From assembly GCA_003538525.1 (NCBI GenBank), contig DPRZ01000028.1:1-6562 (forward strand): a stretch of 6,562 bases of DNA. The letters are read 5' to 3'. The notes beneath the pieces are model-generated. The model was not told where the DNA came from, did not search any database, and was given only the letters and a program-made list of their open reading frames with translations. This document shows positions 1 to 6,562 of the stretch, piece after piece. Within the stretch, counting starts at the first letter, position 1; the number at the start of each line of letters is the position of its first letter. The stretch comes from Neisseriales bacterium. GTDB taxonomy: Bacteria; Pseudomonadota; Gammaproteobacteria; Burkholderiales; UBA11063. The position numbers were made by a program, and so were the translations under genes.

Positions 1-2631
1 GATGCCAAGGGCAAAACTTTTCGTGATGAAATTTATCCCGAATATAAAGCCAATCGCCGTAAAACTCCCGAGGAACTAGTGGTGCAGTTTAAATATATTC
101 ATGAAATTGTCGCAGATTTAGGTATTCCCGTAATAATTCAGGAAGGTGTCGAAGCCGATGATGTAATTGCAACTATTGCCAAAAAATATGCCGCCCTCGA
201 TTACAAGATTGTTATTGCAACTGGGGATAAAGATTTTGCCCAAGTAGTCAATGAAAAAGTTAGCTTAGTTAATACCATGAATAATGAAACCTTGGATGTT
301 GCTGGGGTTGAAACTAAATTTGGCGTCAAGCCCGAGCAAATAATTGATTATTTATCGCTAGTTGGTGATTCGGCGGATAATGTTCCTGGCGTGCATAAAT
401 GTGGTCCCAAAACCGCGCAGAAATGGCTACAAGAATATGGTTCAATTGCTAATTTAGTTTTAAATCAAGATAAATTAAGCGGCGTAGTTGGAGCGAACTT
501 TCGTGCGGCAATCGATTGGCTGCCTACCGCGCAACGACTAATTACCATTGATGAACAAGTTCAAATTAGTGAAACTAACATTAACCAAATTGAGAATTTA
601 CAATTAAAGCCTGCCAATTTAGTTAAATTAGTTGCCATCTATCGTGAATTAAATTTCCGCAGTTGGTTACGCGAAGCCGAAGCCAAGCTCCAAGTGTTAA
701 ACATTGATAAAATAGAAGTAACACCACCAGCAACAATCACTCAGCAACCAGCCAATAGTGATTTTGGGACTGATTTATTTAGCGATCAAGAAATCGCGGT
801 AGTTACTCCAGCTCAGCCAAGTCATGCGCAATTACAGATCTTACAATCCGCTCACGAACTCGAATCGGTTATTGTACAATTAATCAGCAATCCACATGAA
901 AGTGCCTTTCATATAATTCTCGATGATTATAGCGACTCACAATCCACGATCAGTATGGTGGTTATTGCGACCAAGCAAATCATCTATTTAATTCAACTAA
1001 ATACCACCAATAGCCAAGAATTAATCTTTAGCGAAGATCATGAAACGACGCAGAAAATTGCTCTTTTAACTAAATACTGGCACAGCAGCTGTCCGAAAAT
1101 TAGCTATAACATTAAACAGCAATTATATATTTTGGCGCGGCATGCAATCACGCCACAAGGAATTTGCGGCGATTTAGCCTTAGCTAGTTATTTGCAAAAT
1201 TCGAGCCAAAACCAAAAATTAGCTGCAATCTTGCAACGCTTTAATCCTGAGAGTAATTTAGACCAAGACATAATTTTAGGCAAAGGCGCTAAACGTAATT
1301 CATTTACCAGTCTTGCCGCGGAGCAACAAATTGATTTTGCCCAACAAATTGGTCAACAAATTTTAAGTGCGCATCAACAATTAGTCGCACGTATGAGCCC
1401 TGAGGAACTGAAACTCTATCGCGAAGTTGAATTACCTTTGAGTGAATTGCTCTATCGCTTGGAAAAAGCTGGGATGCTAATTGATTCGGCAAAATTACGT
1501 GAAATTGCCCAAGAAATGCATACTAGATTACTTGAGTTAACCGAGCAAATTTACCTGCTCGCCGAAACTCCATTTAATGTAAATTCACCGAAACAGCTCC
1601 AAGACATCTTGTTTACACAGCTTCAATTACCCACTACGGGAATTAAGAAAAACATTAGCGGTTATTCTACCGACGAAGAATCATTGAATATCTTAGTTGA
1701 AGCAGGTTACCCGATTGCCGAATTATTACTCGAATATCGTTACCTGAGTAAATTATTGAATACCTATATCGATAAATTACCTAGTTATGCCGATTTGGAT
1801 GGCTTGGTGCATACCTCATTAGAACAAACGGTCGTTACCTCAGGACGCTTATCTTCCAAAGATCCCAATTTACAAAATATTCCCGTGCGCAGTCATTATG
1901 GTCAATTAATCCGTGAATGCTTTATTGCTAAACCCAATCACCAGCTAATTTGTGCCGATTATTCGCAGATTGAATTAAGAATTCTTGCGCATATTAGCAA
2001 TGATAGCAATCTGATTAATGCCTTCAAAAGTGGCGCAGATATTCATTTGGCAACCGCCGCACAAATTTTTAATAAACCTCAAGCCGAAGTGAGTAAAGAT
2101 GAACGGCGCTATGCTAAATCAATTAACTTTGGCTTAATTTATGGCAAATCGGTATTTGGTCTGGCGAAAGAGTTGAAAATTGAACGTGCAGCAGCCAAAC
2201 TCTATATTGATAATTATTTTGCCCAATACCCACGCGTTAAAGACTATATGGAAGATATCAAACATCAGGCACATGAGGATGAATATGTCAGCACGATTTA
2301 CGGGCGGAAAATTTATTTACCCAATATTAATTCCAAAAATAACATTCTACGGCAGGCCGAAGAACGCTTGGCTCTAAATGCGCCAATGCAAGGCAGTGCT
2401 GCCGATATTATAAAAATCGCCATGTTGCATCTGGATAAATGGCTGCAAGAACAGCAGCTTAAAAGTGAAATGATTTTACAAGTACACGATGAATTAATTT
2501 TTCAAGTTGCAGATGATGAAGTTGAGCTAATTTTGGCTAATTTAGAACGCTTAATGACCGAAACCATCAGCTTAAATGTACCGTTATTAGTTGAAGTAAA
2601 AGCTGCCCATAATTGGGGCGCGGCTCATTAG
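1..2631 (+). CDS. polA: DNA polymerase I, 5' end cut off by the window; proofreading site degenerate
   Basis: DNA polymerase I fills gaps and removes RNA primers during Okazaki fragment maturation and excision repair. The frame is open from base 1, giving 876 residues; alignment by eye to the 928-residue E. coli protein puts the first codon at D63, so about 62 residues lie outside the window. The GTG codons at 79 and 82 are internal. The 5'-nuclease (window residues 1 to about 220) keeps metal ligands E51, D53, D54, D76, D78, D123 and D126 and a helix-hairpin-helix (DNVPGV). The polymerase domain (about 470-876) keeps motif A (DYSQIELR, D653), motif B (K706, F710, Y714) and motif C (VHDEL, D830). 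The middle domain aligns with the 3'-5' exonuclease, but E. coli D355, E357, D424, Y497 and D501 correspond to I306, D308, Q374, F446 and I450, so proofreading is probably lost. There is no frameshift or internal stop. Family assignment is certain; the loss of proofreading is inferred. Confidence 0.98.
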   Translation, partial: DAKGKTFRDEIYPEYKANRRKTPEELVVQFKYIHEIVADLGIPVIIQEGVEADDVIATIAKKYAALDYKIVIATGDKDFAQVVNEKVSLVNTMNNETLDVAGVETKFGVKPEQIIDYLSLVGDSADNVPGVHKCGPKTAQKWLQEYGSIANLVLNQDKLSGVVGANFRAAIDWLPTAQRLITIDEQVQISETNINQIENLQLKPANLVKLVAIYRELNFRSWLREAEAKLQVLNIDKIEVTPPATITQQPANSDFGTDLFSDQEIAVVTPAQPSHAQLQILQSAHELESVIVQLISNPHESAFHIILDDYSDSQSTISMVVIATKQIIYLIQLNTTNSQELIFSEDHETTQKIALLTKYWHSSCPKISYNIKQQLYILARHAITPQGICGDLALASYLQNSSQNQKLAAILQRFNPESNLDQDIILGKGAKRNSFTSLAAEQQIDFAQQIGQQILSAHQQLVARMSPEELKLYREVELPLSELLYRLEKAGMLIDSAKLREIAQEMHTRLLELTEQIYLLAETPFNVNSPKQLQDILFTQLQLPTTGIKKNISGYSTDEESLNILVEAGYPIAELLLEYRYLSKLLNTYIDKLPSYADLDGLVHTSLEQTVVTSGRLSSKDPNLQNIPVRSHYGQLIRECFIAKPNHQLICADYSQIELRILAHISNDSNLINAFKSGADIHLATAAQIFNKPQAEVSKDERRYAKSINFGLIYGKSVFGLAKELKIERAAAKLYIDNYFAQYPRVKDYMEDIKHQAHEDEYVSTIYGRKIYLPNINSKNNILRQAEERLALNAPMQGSAADIIKIAMLHLDKWLQEQQLKSEMILQVHDELIFQVADDEVELILANLERLMTETISLNVPLLVEVKAAHNWGAAH

Positions 2632-2635
2632 ATAT

Positions 2636-2672
2636 AAAAAAGCGCCACTGAATTTAAATCTCAAGTGGCGCC
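2636..2672 (-). terminator. Rho-independent terminator of the min-trxB-lipoprotein cluster
   Basis: The arms GCGCCACT (2642-2649) and AGTGGCGC (2664-2671) form a perfect 8-bp, GC-rich stem around a 14-base loop. On the minus strand the stem is followed directly by six T (complement of A at 2636-2641), the classic intrinsic terminator layout, about 25 bases past the stop of the lipoprotein gene. On the plus strand the hairpin starts 10 bases after the polA stop, but the sequence after it (CCAATCATTTATA) is a poor U tract. It should therefore act mainly on the minus-strand cluster and only weakly on polA. Confidence 0.88.
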
Positions 2673-2696
2673 AATCATTTATACAATTTAACTTAA

Positions 2697-3647
2697 TTAC
2701 GGCGTGTCAAAATACACAATTGAATTGAGCCCATGGCTCGTGTTTATTTGATTAATGCGCCAATCTACACCGTCACTTGAATTAGCAATCAAACCATGGC
2801 TGCCAACTATCCAAAATTTTTGATTGGCAAAAATCATTGAACGAATTGTCTCCTGCGGTGGCAAATTAGTCCGCAACACATGCCAATTGACACCATCTCG
2901 AGAACTAACTACGCTAGCATTTGCCCCTGCCGCTAAGTATTTATCATTACCATAACTAACCGTGTATAACCACTTCTTAGTCGCAGAGACATGCGATTCC
3001 CAGCTATGTCCATCCATGGAGCTAAGTACGGTGCCACTTGAACCAACCGCAATAAAACGCTGATTAATAAAACGCACACTACTTAACCATTCCTCAGTTG
3101 GTGAACTCTCAGCAACCCAAGTATTTCCATCATCTCGAGAAGCCAGAATTACCCCACCAGCACCACTTGCGACCAAGGTTTGCTTGCCATAACTCACACT
3201 GCTTAGCCAAGCCCTGGTTGGCACAGTTTTGCGCTGCCAATTTTTTAGCGTTGGCGAGCCAACTACCATTCCGCCCATCCCAACTGCAATATATTGCGCT
3301 TTGGCATAAGTAATATCATATAACCACACACGGTGATCTTTAATTAGCACGGGGTTCCAATTAACGCCATCGCTTGAATCAGAAATCGCACCCGACATTC
3401 CAACCGCAATAATTTTATTATTACTCAGGCTTAAGCTATTCCAAATTTCACTTTCAGCAGGTTTAATCGCAACCCAAGAATCACCATCGGTTGAAATTTG
3501 AAAAAAACCATTATCTTCAGCGACTACATATTTATTCGTCGCCGCGGGAGTAGTTGGTGCTTTACTCATCCACGAGCATGAGGATAATAAAAGTGCGAGA
3601 ATAATACCCGCACTTAATTTAACTCGTAGAGACGCTAAATTTAACAT
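2697..3647 (-). CDS. Lipoprotein with a seven-bladed Asp-box beta-propeller, function unknown
   Basis: This 316-residue protein was not recognised as a named family. Residues 1-23 are a lipoprotein signal peptide: basic R8 and K10, a hydrophobic run 11-21, and lipobox LSSC with the acylated cysteine at C24. Serine at +2 argues for the outer membrane if the E. coli Lol rule applies. The mature part is seven repeats of about 39-40 residues, each with a W-L-x-x-V-x-Y strand, a GxxG turn and an Asp-box SxDGxxW. The Asp boxes start near residues 52, 91, 131, 170, 210, 249 and 290; the third (SPTLKNW) has lost its DG. The protein starts midway through a repeat and ends with the missing strand (LNSIVYF), the usual propeller 'Velcro' closure. 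Ycf48/HCF136-like and BNR-repeat proteins share this fold, but nothing here indicates sialidase activity. Start ATG lies 2 bases after the trxB stop with only a weak GGAT upstream, suggesting translational coupling. Confidence 0.85.
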   Translation of the reverse strand: MLNLASLRVKLSAGIILALLLSSCSWMSKAPTTPAATNKYVVAEDNGFFQISTDGDSWVAIKPAESEIWNSLSLSNNKIIAVGMSGAISDSSDGVNWNPVLIKDHRVWLYDITYAKAQYIAVGMGGMVVGSPTLKNWQRKTVPTRAWLSSVSYGKQTLVASGAGGVILASRDDGNTWVAESSPTEEWLSSVRFINQRFIAVGSSGTVLSSMDGHSWESHVSATKKWLYTVSYGNDKYLAAGANASVVSSRDGVNWHVLRTNLPPQETIRSMIFANQKFWIVGSHGLIANSSDGVDWRINQINTSHGLNSIVYFDTP

Positions 3648-3649
3648 TA

Positions 3650-4597
<948 letters not shown>

Positions 4598-4870
4598 TTA
4601 TTCCTTCTCTGGCAAAGTAACATTAATTTCTAATAATTCCAAGTTATCACGTTTCTCTAGATTAACCGTTAACGCATCTTGGTCAACTTGAATATATTTA
4701 GCGATCACAGCTAACAATTCACGTTGCAAATCTGGTAACCAACTCGGCGCAAAATTTTTCCCGTCTCCAGTTAAACTCGCACGCTCATGCGCCAAAATAA
4801 TTTGTAAGCGCTCCTTAGCAACCGATGCAGTCGCTTTCTTTTTTCCAAATAAAAGATCAAGCAAAGACAT
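4598..4870 (-). CDS. minE: Cell division topological specificity factor MinE
   Basis: MinE stimulates the MinD ATPase and drives the pole-to-pole Min oscillation that confines FtsZ-ring assembly to mid-cell. The protein has 90 residues (E. coli MinE has 88). Residues 1-12 ([12 protein letters not shown]) are the amphipathic membrane-targeting segment. Residues 13-30, including [13 protein letters not shown], are the MinD-contact region that switches between strand and helix. The rest is the dimeric topological domain ending in [10 protein letters not shown] linker stretch (31-45, with [10 protein letters not shown]) appears a few residues longer than in E. coli. The ATG at 4870 is chosen over an in-frame TTG at 4885 because a strong GGAGGT sits 7 bases before it and the protein then begins like other MinE proteins. 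The start lies 1 base after the minD stop. Confidence 0.96.
   Translation of the reverse strand: MSLLDLLFGKKKATASVAKERLQIILAHERASLTGDGKNFAPSWLPDLQRELLAVIAKYIQVDQDALTVNLEKRDNLELLEINVTLPEKE
4601..4606 (-). promoter_or_regulatory. Ribosome binding site of trxB, nested in minE
   Basis: AAGGAA on the minus strand, 6 bases before the trxB ATG at 4594 and lying within the last sense codons of minE. It supports coupled translation of the two genes. Confidence 0.7.
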
Positions 4871-4871
4871 T

Positions 4872-5693
4872 TTATTTACCTCCAAACATGCGTTTTAAAA
4901 AGCCTTTCTTTTCGGCAACTATAAAACGCATCGGTTTATCTTCACCAAGAAATCTGGCAACAATATCAGCATAGGACGCAGCAACATTAGTACCTACCAA
5001 ATTAATCACTGGTGTACCCGTATTGGAAGCTTGTAACACATCTTGCGATTCAGGCGTAACACCCAGTACAGGAATGCGTAAAATATCTTGAATATCTTCA
5101 ATTGAAAGCATTTCACCACTTTCAACGCGTTCTGGATTATAACGAGTAATAATCATATGTTCTTTAATTTTTTCACGTCCCTCAACCGCACGTTGTGATT
5201 TTGAGGCTAAAATACCTAAAATACGATCTGAATCACGCACCGATGAGACTTCTGGATTGGTTACAATTAAGGCTTCATCGGCAAAGTATAATGCCATAAA
5301 CGCGCCTTTTTCAATTCCAGCTGGAGAGTCACAAACCACGTAATCAAAGGTTTTCTTTAATTCGGCAATAATTCGTCCCACATTTTCTTCACTTAACGCA
5401 TCTTTATCTTTAGTTTGCGAAGCCGCTAAAATATATAAATTATCGCAATTTTTATCCTTGATTAACGCTTGATGCAAGGTGGCTTCACCACAAATTACAT
5501 TCACAAAGTCGTACACGACCCGTCGTTCACAACCCATGATTAAATCTAAATTGCGTAAACCGATATCAAAATCAATTACGACGGTTTTAAATCCACGATT
5601 AGCTAACCCGGTTGCAAAGCTTGCCGAGGTAGTTGTTTTACCCACGCCGCCTTTACCAGAGGTTACCACAATAACTTTAGCTTCCTTAGCCAT
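4872..5693 (-). CDS. minD: Septum site-determining ATPase MinD
   Basis: MinD is a ParA/MinD-type ATPase that dimerises on the membrane with ATP, recruits MinC to block FtsZ polymerisation, and is released by MinE. The 273 residues (E. coli has 270) show the deviant Walker A motif [10 protein letters not shown] with K14 and K19, switch [11 protein letters not shown] (41-50), switch [10 protein letters not shown] (121-128) and the conserved [13 protein letters not shown] (145-157). The C-terminal amphipathic membrane-targeting helix (about 262-273) ends in FGGK. The start at 5693 is preferred because AGGAG lies 5 bases upstream and the protein then begins with [13 protein letters not shown], three residues longer than the E. 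coli N-terminus. The frame stays open upstream to an ATG at 5750, but that would add 19 residues unlike other MinD proteins. Its last codons (Gly-Gly-Lys) encode the minE Shine-Dalgarno. Confidence 0.98.
   Translation of the reverse strand: MAKEAKVIVVTSGKGGVGKTTTSASFATGLANRGFKTVVIDFDIGLRNLDLIMGCERRVVYDFVNVICGEATLHQALIKDKNCDNLYILAASQTKDKDALSEENVGRIIAELKKTFDYVVCDSPAGIEKGAFMALYFADEALIVTNPEVSSVRDSDRILGILASKSQRAVEGREKIKEHMIITRYNPERVESGEMLSIEDIQDILRIPVLGVTPESQDVLQASNTGTPVINLVGTNVAASYADIVARFLGEDKPMRFIVAEKKGFLKRMFGGK
4878..4883 (-). promoter_or_regulatory. Ribosome binding site deciding the minE start, nested in minD
   Basis: GGAGGT on the minus strand, 7 bases before the ATG at 4870. It is formed by the Gly-Gly codons at the end of minD, so minE initiation is likely coupled to minD translation. 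It also rules against the upstream TTG at 4885, which overlaps this site. Confidence 0.88.
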
Positions 5694-5774
5694 ATTTGCT
5701 CCTACTATAGTATGTTTTAATTGCATTTGTCCACGTATTTTTTGTTTCATTATTTTATGTTGTTACCCTTATAT
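5694..5774 (-). promoter_or_regulatory. minC-minD spacer with possible internal promoters
   Basis: This is the only sizeable gap in the cluster. On the minus strand it holds TGGACA (5728-5733) and TATAGT (5704-5709) with an 18-base spacer, each 5 of 6 to consensus. That promoter would start transcription at or inside the minD Shine-Dalgarno, making a nearly leaderless mRNA. A second -10-like TAAAAT (5752-5757) would give a more normal leader of about 50 bases but has no good -35. The spacer may let minD-minE-trxB be expressed separately from minC; it may also be plain AT-rich sequence. Confidence 0.25.
5699..5703 (-). promoter_or_regulatory. Ribosome binding site deciding the minD start
   Basis: AGGAG on the minus strand, 5 bases before the ATG at 5693. 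It supports the 273-residue MinD over a longer reading that begins at 5750. Confidence 0.8.
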
Positions 5775-6437
5775 TTAAATGGCGAGCGGCATAATATTTA
5801 AACGCTCTTTATCATCTAAAAAAATTTGTACGGCTTTATTGTGTAAACTATCGGGTAATTTATCTTCAATCACACGATAAACTCCAGCAATCGAAATCAA
5901 TTCGGCATTAAAGCGCCCAATAAATATTTTAGCTTTTTTGTTACCACCATTACCAGCAATAACCCGTCCGCGACAATCACCATAAATATGAATATTGCCT
6001 GTAGCGATAATTTCGGCATTATGCGAAACCAAACTGGTTACAATCACATCGCCATCGTTTTTAACCATAATACCACTCCGCACAGGTTCATCAATCAATA
6101 AAGTCTGATTGAGAATAACTTGAGGTTTAAGTGTACTCGGTAAATCAATCACTGGCTTACCAGCAATTATTCCACCGCGGGTAAATTGATTGGCTAAAAT
6201 AAAATTAATTACCAAATCATATTGCGCAGCGAGCTGATCAATTTGTTGAATTTGCTGGCTAAATGAAGTTAAATCCAATTGACTATCACATTCGATCACC
6301 AAATGGCGACTAGTCTTATCAAATTCACGCAAAGTGGTTAATTTACTTTGAATTTCTTGCAGCGAACTATTGGAATTAATTCGTAAGATATAGTAATCAA
6401 ACGTGGCTGAATTTAGTTTTATGCTGGTTGCTATCAT
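5775..6437 (-). CDS. minC: Septum site-determining inhibitor MinC
   Basis: MinC is the FtsZ antagonist that MinD carries to the membrane. At 220 residues it is slightly shorter than E. coli MinC (231). The N-terminal FtsZ-inhibiting domain (about 1-95) is divergent in sequence, as is usual. The linker (about 96-117) is short and lacks the long Ala/Pro-rich stretch of E. coli. The C-terminal beta-helix domain (about 118-220) is well conserved: R120-S121-G122 of the MinD-binding surface, GDVIVTS, AEIIATGNIHIYG (141-153), RGRVIAG (156-162) and AELISIAGVY (178-187). The gene leads the minC-minD-minE-trxB-lipoprotein cluster, but 81 bases separate its stop from minD. The ATG at 6437 has no clear Shine-Dalgarno, so start choice rests on the N-terminal pattern and the absence of a better start. 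Confidence 0.96.
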   Translation of the reverse strand: MIATSIKLNSATFDYYILRINSNSSLQEIQSKLTTLREFDKTSRHLVIECDSQLDLTSFSQQIQQIDQLAAQYDLVINFILANQFTRGGIIAGKPVIDLPSTLKPQVILNQTLLIDEPVRSGIMVKNDGDVIVTSLVSHNAEIIATGNIHIYGDCRGRVIAGNGGNKKAKIFIGRFNAELISIAGVYRVIEDKLPDSLHNKAVQIFLDDKERLNIMPLAI

Positions 6438-6459
6438 ATTTATTTCTAGTTGTTTCTTT

Positions 6460-6488
6460 AATATAGGCTATAATTAGCGCAATTTTAA
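6460..6488 (-). promoter_or_regulatory. Candidate promoter of the minC-led cluster
   Basis: On the minus strand TTAAAA (complement of 6483-6488) and TATATT (complement of 6460-6465) are separated by exactly 17 bases. They match sigma-70 consensus at 4 of 6 and 5 of 6 positions. Transcription would start near 6453, giving a short leader of about 15 bases before minC. The TATAAT of the opposite gene lies within its spacer, so the two promoters overlap and may compete. Confidence 0.4.
6469..6474 (+). promoter_or_regulatory. Candidate -10 box for the divergent flavoprotein gene
   Basis: A perfect TATAAT lies 47 bases before the GTG start and would give a leader of about 41 bases. The -35 element is poor: TTGTTT (6450-6455) is only 13 bases upstream, and the 17-base position reads CTAGTT. 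The site is plausible for a sigma-70 type promoter but rests mostly on the -10 box. Confidence 0.45.
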
Positions 6489-6521
6489 CACACTAACCTG
6501 TTTATACATAAGAAATTAACC

Positions 6522-6562
6522 GTGCAATCTCCTAATTTTGACGTAATAATCATCGGTGCTGG
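6522..6562 (+). CDS. Flavoprotein / NAD(P)-FAD oxidoreductase, N-terminal fragment
   Basis: Only the first 14 residues are visible: (M)QSPNFDVIIIGAG. This is a beta strand leading into the GxG of a Rossmann dinucleotide-binding fold, as found at the N-terminus of FAD-dependent oxidoreductases. The wording FDVIIIGAG is typical of the HI0933/YhiN-like flavoprotein family, but many other flavoenzymes begin this way, so the exact family cannot be fixed. The GTG start is inferred: reading upstream in frame reaches a TAA at 6486 without any ATG, and GTG places the Rossmann strand at the usual distance from the N-terminus. The ribosome binding site is weak. The gene is divergent from minC. Confidence 0.72.
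   Translation, partial: MQSPNFDVIIIGA

Noticed and set aside
79..84. GTG codons as the start of PolA
   Set aside because: The 26 codons before them already match PolA (DAKGKTFRDE at the very start), so the true start lies outside the window.
1304..1492. Minus-strand open frame of 62 codons inside polA
   Set aside because: It lies entirely opposite well-conserved polA coding sequence, has no recognisable domain, and shows no supporting start signal.
2740..3530. Tandem DNA repeat or mobile repeat array
   Set aside because: The periodicity of about 120 bases comes from the protein propeller repeats; the DNA copies are strongly diverged, and there is no sign of an independent repeat element.
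4871..4885. TTG start for a 95-residue MinE
   Set aside because: It overlaps the Shine-Dalgarno and adds residues not seen in other MinE proteins; the ATG at 4870 has a strong, well-spaced site.
5704..5711. ACTATAGT palindrome before minD as an operator
   Set aside because: An 8-base AT-rich palindrome is expected by chance in such sequence and has no second copy nearby.
5479..5778. Plus-strand open frame of 99 codons opposite minD
   Set aside because: It is antisense to conserved minD codons, and its composition follows from the complementary strand. Similar antisense or out-of-frame shadows at 2180-2377, 3098-3313 and 3864-4160 were dropped for the same reason.

Overview
This AT-rich window (roughly 35-40% GC by eye) reads as an ordinary stretch of proteobacterial chromosome. 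The MinD and MinE sequences look betaproteobacterial: for example, MinD has the stretches [10 protein letters not shown] and [11 protein letters not shown] and ends in FGGK, and MinE has [14 protein letters not shown] judge this from memory of the families, not from a search; an AT-rich gammaproteobacterium is the alternative. Genes are densely packed, and I see no mobile element, CRISPR array, tRNA or rRNA.

Layout. Positions 1-2631 (+) hold DNA polymerase I (polA), missing only about its first 62 codons at the window edge. Its 5'-nuclease and polymerase catalytic residues are intact, but every catalytic residue of the 3'-5' proofreading site has been replaced. A hairpin with a T tract on the minus strand (2636-2672) separates polA from a convergent minus-strand gene cluster. 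Read in its own direction, that cluster is minC (6437-5775), minD (5693-4872), minE (4870-4598), trxB (4594-3650) and a seven-bladed Asp-box beta-propeller lipoprotein (3647-2697). The last four genes are separated by only 1, 3 and 2 bases, so they are very probably one operon ending at the hairpin. A short divergent promoter region (6438-6521) separates minC from the first 14 codons of a plus-strand flavoprotein that runs off the window.

How the genes work together. MinC, MinD and MinE form the oscillator that keeps the FtsZ ring at mid-cell. TrxB recycles thioredoxin with NADPH. The lipoprotein has no recognisable assigned function. Its tight placement after trxB makes it the least explained gene here and the best candidate for something new. 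The inactivated PolA proofreading site is the other notable observation. I found no convincing evidence of a wholly new multi-gene system.
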